A DNA stretch of 64,000 bases, from contig OU015499.1 in the NCBI GenBank assembly GCA_907164885.2, forward strand, positions 153,678,408 to 153,742,407. Direction: 5' to 3'. Position numbers and translations under genes: made by a program. Position 1 is the first letter of the stretch, and each line of letters starts with the position of its first letter. Shown one piece after another: positions 45,929 to 57,300 of the stretch. The notes below the pieces were generated by a model, which did no database searches, was not told where the DNA came from, and saw only the letters and a list, made by a program, of their open reading frames with translations. This stretch comes from Dolomedes plantarius. Taxonomy: Eukaryota; Arthropoda; Arachnida; Araneae; Dolomedidae.

Positions 45929-47014
45929 TTATGAAAAGTGCACTGAAAGTTCATTGATATTCTTCATATTATAAGACTTGCAAACATTTTGTTGAAAGAT
46001 ATATTTCGTCACACTGGAAACAAGTCTCGACATATTTCTAATTAGGCAGTAATGCTGTTTGTTTTCTTCCCTGATTAGTAGAAGATTTACACACACTCGT
46101 TCGGTGTGTTTGGATATATGAAGTGGAAATATTTCCTTATCCTCATATCCAAACACATTTATTTTTAAATTATTTAAATTTTCTATGAATGGGATTTTTG
46201 ATAGACGCACTGGATATTCGATATTTTGCATGTTGATTATTTTCTCGTGGGGCAAATAATGGCTGACACGATTAGGGTTGTCTTCTGGACTAATATTTAA
46301 TTTATCAGTTATTAAGCACCACAGAAAGCATTTCTCATCTTCATTTTTAATATTTAGCACTGCCTTCTTAGATTGCAAATGTTTAGGAAGATCAATATAG
46401 CTTCTAGCGGCCACGGGGTTATATTTAGCTAAGAAAACCTGTAATTTTAAAATTCGCCGTAGAAGCCAGCCCGACCCCCGTTGAGTAAATTCCTCGAACG
46501 AGTGTGCAATTTTAGCGAATGCTTCCTAGATATGTGCTTGAACAGTGTCTGAAATTAATTCTTGTTGGCATATGCTGCGAAAATATGGGATTATGTGCTC
46601 TTCATCTCCATCGGATCCAGTGCGTATCATATCAACATGAATACAAATGTACCATTTGATACTTCGATTATCATTTAAATCATCCACTAATTTTTGGTTT
46701 ATCGCTGGGGCGACTTCATTAAAAAATGTATTTAAATCCTGGCAGCTTTCGTTAGTGGGGATTATTTTGTGGGTGTTAAACACGTCTAAAACACCCTTTC
46801 ATTTTCTACTTTTTTTAACTGGGTCTACATTATTATTATTAGTAATTTTCCGTTTGGGTGCCTTATTAACATTGCATTTATGATTGGTAAAAACGTATTT
46901 TCTAGCAAAAGTTTTTGAACATGTATCACATGCAAATGATTTTTCATCACTGTGTGTCTTTAAATGCCTAGTTAAATTTCTTTTTAATGTAAAAGATTTG
47001 CCACATGTGCATAC
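45929..47014 (-). pseudogene. Polinton/Maverick-like family B DNA polymerase N-terminal region with two C2H2 fingers
   Basis: One minus-strand frame holds three blocks separated by in-frame stops. The first (from 47014, directly after the acceptor-like 'tttaatctttacag') encodes two C2H2-type fingers, VCTCGKSF... and ACDTCSKTF.... It ends at a TGA near 46801. The second (about 46783-46526) and third (45929-46525) resemble the region preceding the polymerase domain in Polinton-type protein-primed polymerases: RSYIDLPK, KKAVLNIKNEDEKCFLW, PVRLSKIPFIENLN and QHYCLIRNMSRL. A TAG at about 46526 separates them. The exonuclease and polymerase domains themselves are absent. The virus-like element is broken and cannot replicate. 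The assignment rests on recalled family resemblance. Confidence 0.55.
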
Positions 47015-47019
47015 CTGTA

Positions 47020-47604
47020 AAGATTAAAAAACCATTTTTCAATACGATGTCTTTTAAATAAAGAACTAATTCTAATACACCCTTACACCCTAATGTATTT
47101 TCATAACTTAAAAACATACACTGAAATATACATTTTCAACACTTAAAACACTTTTCATAATTCATATCCGACCGCTCAATATTTAGCCGCTAGAGAGCAG
47201 AATTAATATTTATTTTCAATACATTTTAATGTACTTTTAAACTTTAAAATCCCTCTCCTGAAAAATCACGTTTTTTTAGATATGACGTCGTTGAAAGGAC
47301 TGAGCGATATATGGTTTCTACATTTTACGCTATTTTTTTTTGTATGTGTGAAGCTAAATTCTAATACAATTGTTATAACTATTAAACTGTTAAAGACTGT
47401 ATGTTCAGGCGTGGTTTGTTGTTTTCAGGAAATAAGTGCATTAATACTTTGTGATCAATTTTGTCGTGCTATTAAAATATACACTCCACGATTTCAAGAC
47501 ATTAATAAAACTTGCCGATCTCATAATTTTATTTACACTTTTTATCCTAAGTTTAGAAATATATTATACAAATCAGACATAATGTATTTAGCAACTTTGC
47601 TAGC
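47020..47604. other. AT-rich stretch, nothing identified
   Basis: Includes a 121-codon plus-strand frame (47282-47647). It begins shortly after 'gcggatttt'-free AT-rich DNA, has a hydrophobic N-terminus (FLHFTLFFFVC) and runs into the transposon fragment at 47605. No family recognised, so I do not call it a gene. Confidence 0.35.
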
Positions 47605-47750
47605 GGTAATTCGGAAGTTGGCGCGGTATGTGAATTTTTGGCGATAATTTTTAAAGGTCGCCAACTTTGCGTTTCTGAGCACTCCATTTTTTTCCATCTC
47701 ATATTTTTGTTGTTTTTAACATATTAAAACATCAGAACGACGAAAGGTAA
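47605..47750 (+). mobile_element. diverged end of the inverted-terminal-repeat family
   Basis: Starts GGTAATTCGGAAGTTGGCG and continues with 'ttggcgat', 'aaggtcgccaac', 'gcgtttctgag' and 'catcagaacgacg', paralleling the right end (inverted) of the elements at 9931 and 37835. Older and single-ended. Confidence 0.6.
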
Positions 47751-47942
47751 TACATACATACATACATACATTTGTAAGAGGTATAAACATATATACATAC
47801 ACATTCACCCACACACATATATATGCAGTTTGTCCCCAAAATGATGGTATGGTTTTAAATAGTTTAAGCTTCAGGACAAAGCATTGTAGAGAGATGAACT
47901 ATACATCAAATTGAAGATAAAATCTCCAAGTTTCTTATTTGT

Positions 47943-48160
47943 TCAGCAAACTTCGATGTGTGTTCCCTTAGTTACCCTGCAGACGACGAGACGATATTCA
48001 TTCTCTTCCCATACACGGCTGAGAACATCCGGCGCGATAGACGAAACAGCTTCACATATCCTGCCTTTTAAATGGTCCGGACATGAACACACTCGTGTTT
48101 TTACATATTTCAAAAATAGAAATCCATGGGGTTAAGGTTTCGGAAACCTTAACCCCATGG
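47943..48160 (-). pseudogene. mariner-like transposase C-terminal fragment
   Basis: The minus-strand reading FLKYVKTRVCSCPDHLKGRI, then SIAPDVLSRVWEENEYRL and GTHIEVC, matches the block after the last catalytic Asp in mariner-group transposases. It ends at a TGA at 47943-47945. The catalytic motif itself (normally P-M-D) lies at the palindrome at 48123-48161 and reads PHG after an in-frame stop. The rest of the gene is missing. Confidence 0.6.
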
Positions 48161-48161
48161 A
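48123..48161. repeat. perfect 19-bp-arm palindrome
   Basis: The arms are TCCATGGGGTTAAGGTTTC and its exact reverse complement, separated by a single G. It sits at the junction of the mariner fragment and the P module. Confidence 0.95.
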
Positions 48162-48169
48162 AACCGTGG

Positions 48170-50474
48170 GGGACAGACAATTCATCCTTCTCGTCCGACA
48201 CATCACTGAGTAAATGTTTCGTCCACAAATTACCGCACGATTGTAATAAAATGTGGAGGAACTTCGTCTAACTGGGAAATGGAATCTTCCGGTGCTACTC
48301 CCGGAGTCTGCACGTAAGCTTTCGCACATAAACTTTGAGTATTTATCTTTCATTTGACGTATGACTCGTGTCTACAACACGATTTATTGCATATCTATAG
48401 GCATTTGAAACCCCACCTTTATTTTGGGGGACATTGCATTTACACACATAAATATAAAGTATAAATTCTTTTTTATCAACGCAAAGCAATAGATATATAT
48501 CTGTTTCTACCAAGTTTATAACAGGTAAATTTAAAAATACCTGTTAAGTATTTGGGGCTGAATCGTGGGAAGGCCGCATGGGTGAATCCCGTGACCACAG
48601 GTCCGTAGTGACCACTGTCCCGTACAAAATTGGCCTGTTCACATAGCAGTCCGTTAACATAAGCAAAGCATAAAAGTTCAACTTAGTGTTAACGGATGAT
48701 ATCATAGTACTCAGCTATATGATTGGCTAAATTTTGACGCTAACGCTAATGGATTGCTAGGTGAACAGACCCTTAATCGTATTGATATATTTCAAACCAA
48801 TAACAGACCTTAACAATTTCGTAGCGAATTCTTTGGAGGTTTTCAATTGGTTAAATATATTTCAATGCGAGTAACGGTGACGTTGACGGATTCTACGTGA
48901 ACAGACCCTTACGCTTGTGGTAGCGTCAACCCATTAATCTCCCTTCGTCTCGAGTCTTTGAATTGAGATACTCGAATGTCCCGCAGAAATAATCTCTTCG
49001 TGTAGATTTGTAAGCATATTTTGGTAGCTGGTGGGAGGGAAACACTTGTGGCGCTGAGGTTCTGCTGTTCATTCAAATTAGTTAATGCTGCTTATTCATA
49101 TTCCCTCCTTCAAATTAGTGGTGACGTCACTCGACAAGTCTGACGTCGCAGCCTGCAGAACAGTGTTGCGAACTTTGGGGTTTTCCCCCTAAATTTTGGG
49201 GTAAATTAGACGAAAAGGTATGTTTTAAGGGTATTTTGTGTGTGGGGGAACATTTTGTAATATATTGTACAACCGAGACGCGTTTTATTTATTAGATTAT
49301 AAGTTCCATACAGATGCCAAATGTAAATAAAACTCCATCTCATTATATAAGTGTGTATTTTCTATTTATTTCAAAATATCTCTCAAACAGGATGCCTATT
49401 TGGAACCAGAATTTCTTTAAGGAAGGTCTAGGGTGATCTCAAGTTGGTGTTAGGGGGGAACAGGGGGATTTCGAGATGGCTCTACGGGGAGGCGCTTCGT
49501 AGAGGTTGGGAAAACTGGCAGAAAGGCACTCGACTGTGATATAAACAAGCAAATGCAGTTCACAGCAGGTCAGTCTTTTTCACGCGTTAGTAGTGTCGAC
49601 AGTTTACTTGGCTGTATTCTTAGCCAGTCATGAAAGTTTTTATTCTTATAATTTCTTTATCGAAGTTTAAAATGTAACTTTTTTGTTTGTTTGTAATCTT
49701 GCCGACAAATAAACAAGAAAGAGTCAAATTATAGTTTGTTTTCTTGAAGACTAGAATACGTGCAAACATAGGATCCCGAGCCACCACGCTCTAAAAGCGA
49801 AATCCTACCTTAATAAAGTTTTCTAAAAATATTTAGCTACGAAAACGAAAAAAAAAATTAAAACTCTTCACAAACTGAGAGATGAAATTCGCAGATGATA
49901 TTTCTATTAATGAATCCATTTATAGTTTAGCTAAACGTACCATCTCGTCAATTTCTGTTTTTTAGACCGAATATCTACCTTTTATCCACATTTTGTTTGC
50001 ATGGGTTGTGTTAAAAACCTTCATTTAAATATTTTACAAACACAGATGTTTTATCTTCAAACGTGTCTAACTGAAAGATGGAAACAATATTCTTAAATTT
50101 TAGAAATTTCTCCAGGGAAGTCGGCATTTTTCTTCAGACCACGTCTTGCAAAATAAATTTTCTAACTGGTGTCTTCACATTATTATGAATTTTAGATATA
50201 CTCGAATTTTCGCGATCAAGATAAAATTTAATTTGATTAAAGCACAAAATTTATAGCATGTCAACTTCCCAACAAATTGCTAAACGCACAAATTTATGAA
50301 AACTTGCTTTCAGTACCAATCAAAATTCGTCTGATAATGTGAAACGTTACTTCCAAAGATTTCCTCTTTGATTATCGGTGCCACTCTGAGAGTGAAAGCA
50401 GGTGATTACATTTCTTCGCTCCATATCTTGTAAGACTCAGTAGAAGTCCATTATTCGATAGACGAGACTTCAAT
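48170..50474. repeat. P module, copy 2
   Basis: Paralog of 20520-21830. It carries a copy-specific block at about 49020-49725 (it includes 'gtgttgcgaactttgggg' and GC-richer sequence, with no gene seen) and about 170 bp at 50040-50210 missing from copy 1. A PIF/Harbinger-like MITE lies at 48632-48908. Confidence 0.85.
48632..48908. mobile_element. PIF/Harbinger-like MITE, copy 2
   Basis: The left end is GGCCTGTTCACATAGCAGTCC. The right end, reverse-complemented, is GGGTCTGTTCACGTAGAATCC, followed by 'tta'. Paralog of 20954-21220. Confidence 0.45.
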
Positions 50475-50480
50475 CAATTT

Positions 50481-51360
50481 CATAGCTGCCAACCTCCCAA
50501 GAAAAAAATAAGGAACACAGCGCGCGACAGAATCGAAAAAAAAGAGCAACAAGATGTTGTATAATATTTTCTAACACAAGAATAGAACTGTAAAATATCG
50601 CTTTCAGACAATTCTTTGACAAGTTCTGATGTTTCGGATCCTATAACTAAATCTGTATCATCCTTCTGATTTTTAAATACATCAAATTTCACATTAAATA
50701 CAAATTTCGAGCAAGTTGTGACAGATATTTTCCAAAATCTCGCGATCAATTAAAAAAAATTCGATAACTCGCTTCTGATCTTTTGAATTTTCGGCTCTTC
50801 ACTTTAAAACATCCCATTATATGTTTCAAAAATGACAATCACATTTTTCACAAAAAAATGTTAAAGCATGATCAAGATTTGAGCTTAATGTAAGAAAAAT
50901 TCTTTCTTCCCACTGCAACATGCGTTTATTATTATTATAGGTAGATCATGGTGACTCTGCAAGTGATTTTACTTTTTTTGCTGATTTTTGAGAAGCACAT
51001 GAGGTTGGTTTTAACTCTTTTAGAGAGTTGGGTGAAGGATTTGACATTAATTTAAATTTTTTTACTGGTATTGGTGAAGCAAATGAGGTTGATTTTACTT
51101 TTTTTTTATTAGTTTAGGTGAAGCACATGATGTTGACTATCTCTTTATTTCTAATGTTGTAGAAGCTGCTTGCTGTCCAGGAAGATTTTTTATAGTGTAA
51201 GCTGCTAGGAGGGGAATCTCGAAAACGCGATGTAAGGGGGAAAAAAGCGATGGTGTTGGGGAAGTAAAAATACGGGACATTTTTGCTTGAAAACGTATTT
51301 TCGTAACAAAGCTTAAAAAACGGAAGGAATACGTTTTTTACGGAACACTTGGCACGTATG
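50481..51360. mobile_element. 880-bp element with 6-bp target duplication
   Basis: Flanked by CAATTT on both sides (50475-50480 and 51361-51366). Its ends, CATAGCTGCCAA and the reverse-complemented CATACGTGCCAA, agree at 10 of 12 bases. The paralogous modules at about 21900 and 25655 have the uninterrupted 'aatttaaaaaatttaaac'. An 89-codon minus-strand frame (50480-50749) and repeated 'gaagcacatgaggttg' motifs lie inside. No transposase recognised. Confidence 0.75.
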
Positions 51361-51366
51361 CAATTT

Positions 51367-52150
51367 TAAAAATTTAAACATTTTTCAAGAGATGACATCA
51401 AAATTAATCTTATACATTTCATACACAAAAATCTCAGACATCCAGCATAAAAGTATGGTTAGATGCTCCATGTCTCATACATAACTTTGGCTGCACAAAA
51501 TAAAATTATAATAAAATAATCAAAACTAAATTAATTTAAAGTAAATAAAAGAGACAAACGCGAAAATTAATTTAGTCTTGAAATGAAGCCATAAAAACTT
51601 TAATTTCTTGATCATTATACACATTTATTTCCTCATTTACAGAACACAGCAGTTTCTGGCATGAACTGGCATTTCATGACTCCCTTCCCTGAGATGCAAA
51701 CAGGCATAATGACACTTGCATGACTACTTAAGGTACATTATACAACAAAAATATTGATAAATGGCAATATTTCTTTATATTTCAATCCCATTCGTGGGTC
51801 AAGTATTCCATCTAGAATCGAAGATCATGACCGATATGAAATTGATAATTTTTTTTAAAATTTCAAAAGAAAATATTCAAGAAATATTATTCCAAAACAC
51901 CATTGCGTGTGATTTCTCTAAAAAAAACAGGTATGTCAAAACTTAGTTTGAAATTCAACTTTCAAGGACAATTTCCGTACAATAGGGCTAAAATATTTCT
52001 TTACGTCAAAAATTACTTCTCCTACGATAGTAGGGAGTTCTTTACATCCCTGAATGGGCAGGGAAATACCTTTTTCTCTGTCCTGAAGCCATAAAGCTAT
52101 CTATAATACCCTGCTAACAGAAGGGTTTTTCTTTTAAAATTACCCTTTGG
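51367..52150. repeat. Z module 3' flank, copy Z
   Basis: Downstream region of ZNF-Z. Matches 21909-24111 (minus the Tc1 element) and 25660-26440. The Tc1 empty site is visible near 51458 ('ggttagatgctccatg'). Confidence 0.8.
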
Positions 52151-52665
52151 AGAAAATCTTCTCACAGTGCAATCCTAAGCGTTCTCTTCTGTATGGGTAC
52201 GAATATGCTTTTAAATAATGGAGTTCAGTAAACATCTCTCACATATAGTGACACGAAAATTCGATCCTCCGTGGTCAAGGACATGCCTTTTAAAATTCCA
52301 CAAAAGAAAAGCTCTTCTCACATACAGTGCAGCGGAAAGGTTTCTCTCCTGTGTGTTTTTAAATGATTCTGCAGAGAAAATCTTTTCTCACATACAGTGC
52401 AGACGAAAGGTTTCTAACTGTGTGAGTACGGAGATGTATTTTTAAATAACCCTCTTCCGAAAAGCTTTTCACACATACAATGCAAGCAAAATGTTTCTCT
52501 TCCGTCTGTGTGCGCGGAGATGTATTTTTAAACTACTCTGCTGAGAAAATCTTCTCTCACATACAGTGCAGGCGAAATGTTTCTAACTGTGGGGATGCAT
52601 AATGTATTTTTAAATAACCCCTTCAAAAAAATTTTTCACGCATACAGTGCAAGCGAAAGGTTTCT
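52150..52665 (-). pseudogene. detached C-terminal fingers of ZNF-Z
   Basis: Finger-coding sequence continues beyond the ZNF-Z stop but out of frame. EKPFACTVC, KHFACTVCEKIFSAE, KHFACIVCVKSFSEE and KPFVCTVCEKRFSAE blocks are readable in shifting frames with stops between. At least four fingers were lost from the protein. Confidence 0.85.
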
Positions 52666-53724
52666 CTACTGTGTATGTGTGCGGAGATGTGTTTTTAAAT
52701 GATGCTGCCGAGAAAACCTTTTCTCGCATACACTACAGGCGAAAGGTTTCTCTCCTGTGTGTGTGCGTAAGTGTCTTTTTAAATCACCCTCTTGAGAAAA
52801 TGGTTTCACACATACAGTGCAAGCGAAAAGTTTCTCTCCTGTGTGAGTGCGGAAATGTGTCTTTAAATGACTCTGCAGATAAAACGTTTTCTCACATACA
52901 GTGCAGGCGAAAGGTTTCTCTTCTGTGTGTGTGCGAAGATGCGTTTCTAAATTACACTGCAGAGAAAATCTTTTCTCACATATAGTGCAGGTGAAAGGTT
53001 TCTCTCCTGTGTGTGTGCGGAGATGTGTTTTTAAGCCACCCTCTTGAGAAAATCTTTTCACACATACAGTGCAAGCGAAAGGTTTCTCTCCCGTGTGTGT
53101 GCGGAGATGTGTTTTTAAATGACTCTGATAAGAAAACGTTTTCTCACATACAGGGCAGGCGAAAGGTTTCTCTCCTGCGTGTGTGCGGAGATGTGTTTTT
53201 AAACTACTCTCATGAGAAAATTTTTTCTCACATACAGTGCAAGTGAAGGGTTTTTCTCCTGTGTGAGTGGGGAGATGTGTTTTTAAACTACTCTGATGAG
53301 AAAATCTTTTGTCACATACAGTGCATTCGAAAGGTTTCTCTCCTGTGTGTGTACGGAGATGTCTTTTTAAAGAACCCTTATGAGAAAATCTTTTCACACA
53401 TACAGTGCAAGCGAAAGGTTTCTCTGCTGTGTGAGTGCGGAGATGTATGTTTAAATGACTCTGCTGAGAAAATCTTCTTTCACATACATTACAAGCGAAA
53501 GGCTTCTCTCCTGTGTGTGTGCGGAGATGTGTTTTTAAATGACTCGGTTGAGAAAATATCTTCTCACATGCCGTGCAGGTGAAATGTTTCTCCCCCGTGT
53601 GGATACGGTGATGTGTTTTTAAACAACCCTGTTGAGAAAATCCTTTCCCACATACAGTGCATGTGAAAGGGTTCTCTCTATTGGTGGCGAGAGGATTATC
53701 AATAATATAGTACGAATGATGCAT
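52666..53724 (-). CDS. C2H2 zinc-finger protein, 12 fingers (ZNF-Z)
   Basis: Predicted nuclear DNA-binding protein of 352 residues and paralog of ZNF-Y. All 12 fingers have complete C2H2 ligands and mostly TGEKPF linkers. There is a short N-terminus and no effector domain. Start chosen at the ATG at 53722-53724. The frame is open five codons further to an 'aacag' that could itself be a splice acceptor, and a stronger acceptor lies at 54060. The protein ends at LRTHTQ followed by TAG because two extra bases near 52672 shift the frame within a linker. The finger code continues out of frame to about 52150. Loss of these last fingers would change the binding site rather than abolish folding. Whether the gene is still used is unknown. 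Confidence 0.8.
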   Translation of the reverse strand: MHHSYYIIDNPLATNRENPFTCTVCGKGFSQQGCLKTHHRIHTGEKHFTCTACEKIFSQPSHLKTHLRTHTGEKPFACNVCERRFSQQSHLNIHLRTHTAEKPFACTVCVKRFSHKGSLKRHLRTHTGEKPFECTVCDKRFSHQSSLKTHLPTHTGEKPFTCTVCEKKFSHESSLKTHLRTHAGEKPFACPVCEKTFSYQSHLKTHLRTHTGEKPFACTVCVKRFSQEGGLKTHLRTHTGEKPFTCTICEKRFSLQCNLETHLRTHTEEKPFACTVCEKTFYLQSHLKTHFRTHTGEKLFACTVCVKPFSQEGDLKRHLRTHTGEKPFACSVCEKRFSRQHHLKTHLRTHTQ

Positions 53725-54059
53725 ATTTAAGGTAGCCAACTGTTAAATTGATCTCTCGCAAAAATTACACTTGTAAATCTCTTAGGTGTGAGGGGGAATC
53801 TGTGCACTGGAACTTTTAACATTTGGACTAATTATGATGTCCGACATGAAAACATTCCTTTTCGGCTTCAAAAGGGTACTGCTCGCAGGAATGTCATTCA
53901 ATGGAAAGTATATTTACACTGCTGATACACTGCACTTGCTCTCCTGGTATACCGACGTATCTTTACACGATCATTAGATAACTGTAACTGCCAGGAATAC
54001 GATGAACTTCTAAATTCGTGGTACTACTTTAGTTCGCATATAACAATATGTACCGAGCA

Positions 54060-54079
54060 CCTGCAAAGAGAAGAGAAAG
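54060..54079 (-). promoter_or_regulatory. 3' splice site upstream of ZNF-Z
   Basis: The minus-strand 'ctttctcttctctttgcag' precedes 'gtgctcggtac', paralogous to 28226. Its pyrimidine tract is preserved in both copies, which supports use. Confidence 0.55.
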
Positions 54080-54092
54080 TAATACCATGAGA

Positions 54093-54346
54093 TACCTTCG
54101 GCACCACGGTAAACTAACGAAATTGAAAAATCGAGTGTAAACTTACGAACAATATTATTTAATTTAGCATATATTAATGTACAAAAGCTCGATATTCGAT
54201 AAAATGACATTGCTGATTCCGGCTTTCCGAGCGCCGTAGAGATGAGACTCTTTACCACAAGATGGGCCTTGGAGTGCTGTGATAAACATACGAATTTGAA
54301 AAATTCGATTTTTCCCATTCGTTGGTTTACCGTGGTGCCGAAGATA
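54093..54346. mobile_element. MITE in the ZNF-Z upstream intron
   Basis: Paralog of 28259-28506. The arms 'taccttcggcaccacggtaa' and 'ttaccgtggtgccgaagata' extend imperfectly to about 45 bases, through 'aacgaa' and 'gaaaaatcga'. It was present before the Z module duplicated. Confidence 0.8.
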
Positions 54347-54349
54347 TAT

Positions 54350-57300
54350 TAACACTACCATCACTTTTCTTCATATTTTTCAGGTGAAATCACTTGAAAA
54401 ATATGAATTTTTGAACTAGGATATGTGATATCTCTAAACTAAGATGTTATAAATTATTTCCTGGACAAATGAAACTGAGCATTTTAAATTTAATGCAATT
54501 TGGTCACGAGTTTCCTTAAGCATTCTTATTCTTTTGTCCTGGTAGATCATAAGGACGTGCCGAGATTTGATATATTTCGGTTTGTAGGGATCTCCACAAA
54601 ACAACTGCTATCGGCCCGATCAAAAATGGATAAACAATATTTATATCGATTTCCCTTTATGTTAATTTTAGATGTCCGTACAGCTATCGACCCGATAAAA
54701 TATGGATAAGCAGTATTGATTGTTTTCCCTTTATATTAATTTTAGTTGTCCGTAATTCAAAATAAATTCATCGTTAATTTTTAAGATTAATGCACCGACA
54801 AATTCCCCAGATAAACATCTGATGAAAAAGCTCGGTAACCATCAAATTAAAAAGTTCATAAATCTACTAATAATGTTTATCAAAATATAGGAAATAAAAA
54901 AGAATATGCAGCTTATATGTTTATTAAGGCATATTTGCTAGCTACAGATATTTTCCACCATTCTCACTCCACATTTTAATTCGTGTGATGCGTATATAAT
55001 ACATTAGAAATTATAATAGTATAAATTCTCCAGATTTCTTTCAGTTCATTTTTTGTAGAATAACTGCTTTAATGTGATTCAAATCTGAATAAAACACATT
55101 TCAAAACAGTTATCTGTGTATTTCTTGTAGTCTATGAGGTGTACGTCAGGTGCTTTTAATGTTTTATTTGTACATTTAAAAGATCTTTTCCTATTGTAAA
55201 TCTTTATTTTTCAGAATAAAAAATAGCTTTCAAGTGGGAGTGCTGGGTGATTGCTGCTAACTAAAGTGCAGTAAAATTAAAATTTTTGAAAATTGAAAGG
55301 TAATCTTTTATAATCCTATATTTAAAGAATGTTGGTATCTTCGAACTTTGTTATATTTTTCATTTTTTGTCATCAATACTTTTAAAATTTATAATAACTT
55401 TAAGGGGTGGGGTGTAAAGCATTTAAATTTAAAGAAGCTTTTTAATCAAAGTTCAATTTTTCTATAAATTTGCTTTCTGCATTTTTGTATTGCTACAAAA
55501 TTTTCAAACAATTTTAAATATCGTGATTTCACCATGTCTTTCTTATGTGCAATTAATTTTTAAAATTTCATCTATTTTGAGGGATGGATATTCATGGTTA
55601 CGTTCAGCATTTAAATTAAAGTTAATTCTTAAAAAAATACTGTTTTAGGCATTTCTATGGATAAAATTCCTTTGTTTCGTATTATATTACCAGTGGACAT
55701 ACGGCCAGAGCCTTTAACAAAGTCTATGACTAATGAAAAATACTAGAGATTTAAGACATACTTTAAGATTAAGTGATTAGAACATAGCATTTTCCCCATT
55801 CTGATCTCAGCGAGCTATGTAAGCAAAAAGAGACTACTACATAATAAGGGCACTAGAAAGAAATAGAGAATGCCAAAAAAAAATGTACACTGGGACCAAA
55901 AATGTGGAACTTATATTATCATTTAAACACTGTTCAAACTTGTTGTTGATAATAATAAAATAGTTTTGCTATAAATTTAAAAAACTTAAGAGTTAATATT
56001 AAAAAATTAGAAAAATGGAATTACGAAAAATTCAAATTACATTCTGATTATATTGAGTTAGCTTTATACTGACTGAATAATAAAATAAATAATACGGTTG
56101 TGTGATGCAAAGAATATTGGATAACTATTTTTTTCTTACAGGATAATGTAATCTCATAACATTTTTCATTTTGTGTATGAAGTCAAATAATTTCAAGACA
56201 TCAACAGAGAATGCAATTCTTTGGGTCAGAACTCCACAATATAGTTAAGTGCTACAGGAAATCAGATGAAAATTAAGCTATACCTATTATAACACTTGGT
56301 TAGAGAAAATCACACTTACCTCTTCATACAAATTGAGATCGAAAAGCAATTGTCGATTTAAATAATTTTTCATGATAGAGTGTAAAGTATTTTATTCCTC
56401 AGTCATAAATGTTTGCTCCGAGAGAAACTGCAAAATTTCCACACTATATTCAACAAAACAATGATTAAAGAAGCACATTTACATAGTAAAAAAAACAGTA
56501 ATAATTACACAAATTAAATCTTTTAAAGGATAAGTAAATTTAAAACAAAATCTGTAGTTATAACATTTCTTACCTGATGAAATTTAAACTGTTTAGTTCA
56601 TAGACAAACATGTTATGGTATTTTAATAAATTACTTCCTATAAACTATTTTTCTTTTTGAAATTAAGGATATTTCACACAATATATTCATAAAAATAAAT
56701 TTAAATCCTTAGAAGTAATACACTTGACATAAATAAGAAAAAGAAATTTTCTCTTTTTTGTACACATAAGCTCAGGTGTGGATACTGACAAAACATTTGT
56801 CTTTATTTCGAGAAAATGTGACAAAAAGAAAATGATATTGCATAACAAACGAGCTATTGTTGCTTTTAAAAGAAATTGCTTAGCAAAATTCTTTTATATA
56901 AATCTCATTGGAATATCACATATTTATAGACTGGTATACGGCAGTTAAAAATATTGGATTGTTGAGCTTATACAAGAATGCAATAAAATCATAAACTTAA
57001 GATATTTGAGGTGTAGGGTTTGGATTAGGAGCATTTGGAACTATTAAAACATAGCCACCTCTTTTGGTGAAGTTGAGAGTTACACACAATAACATTTAAG
57101 CACAGCCAGAACTTTGCATTAGAGTACAAGAGAATGATTATAACCTTCCTTCACTGGAAGCACAGCAGCACCTACAGTACAGGCCAAATTGATAACATGC
57201 GCCAGAGGTGGAGGTGGCTCTTAGTCATCTATAACTTGGCTAACACATATATCGAAACTCTCATTCATGCATTCCATCATAGAACATCAGAGTGAAAGCA

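Noticed and set aside
47282..47647. 121-codon plus-strand frame as a possible membrane protein
   Set aside because: The hydrophobic start is typical of AT-rich DNA, the end runs into a transposon terminus, and no relative is recognised.
52218..53582. Plus-strand frames antisense to ZNF-Z
   Set aside because: Same reason: repeating CVCGDVFLN units are the antisense of the finger linker and helix.
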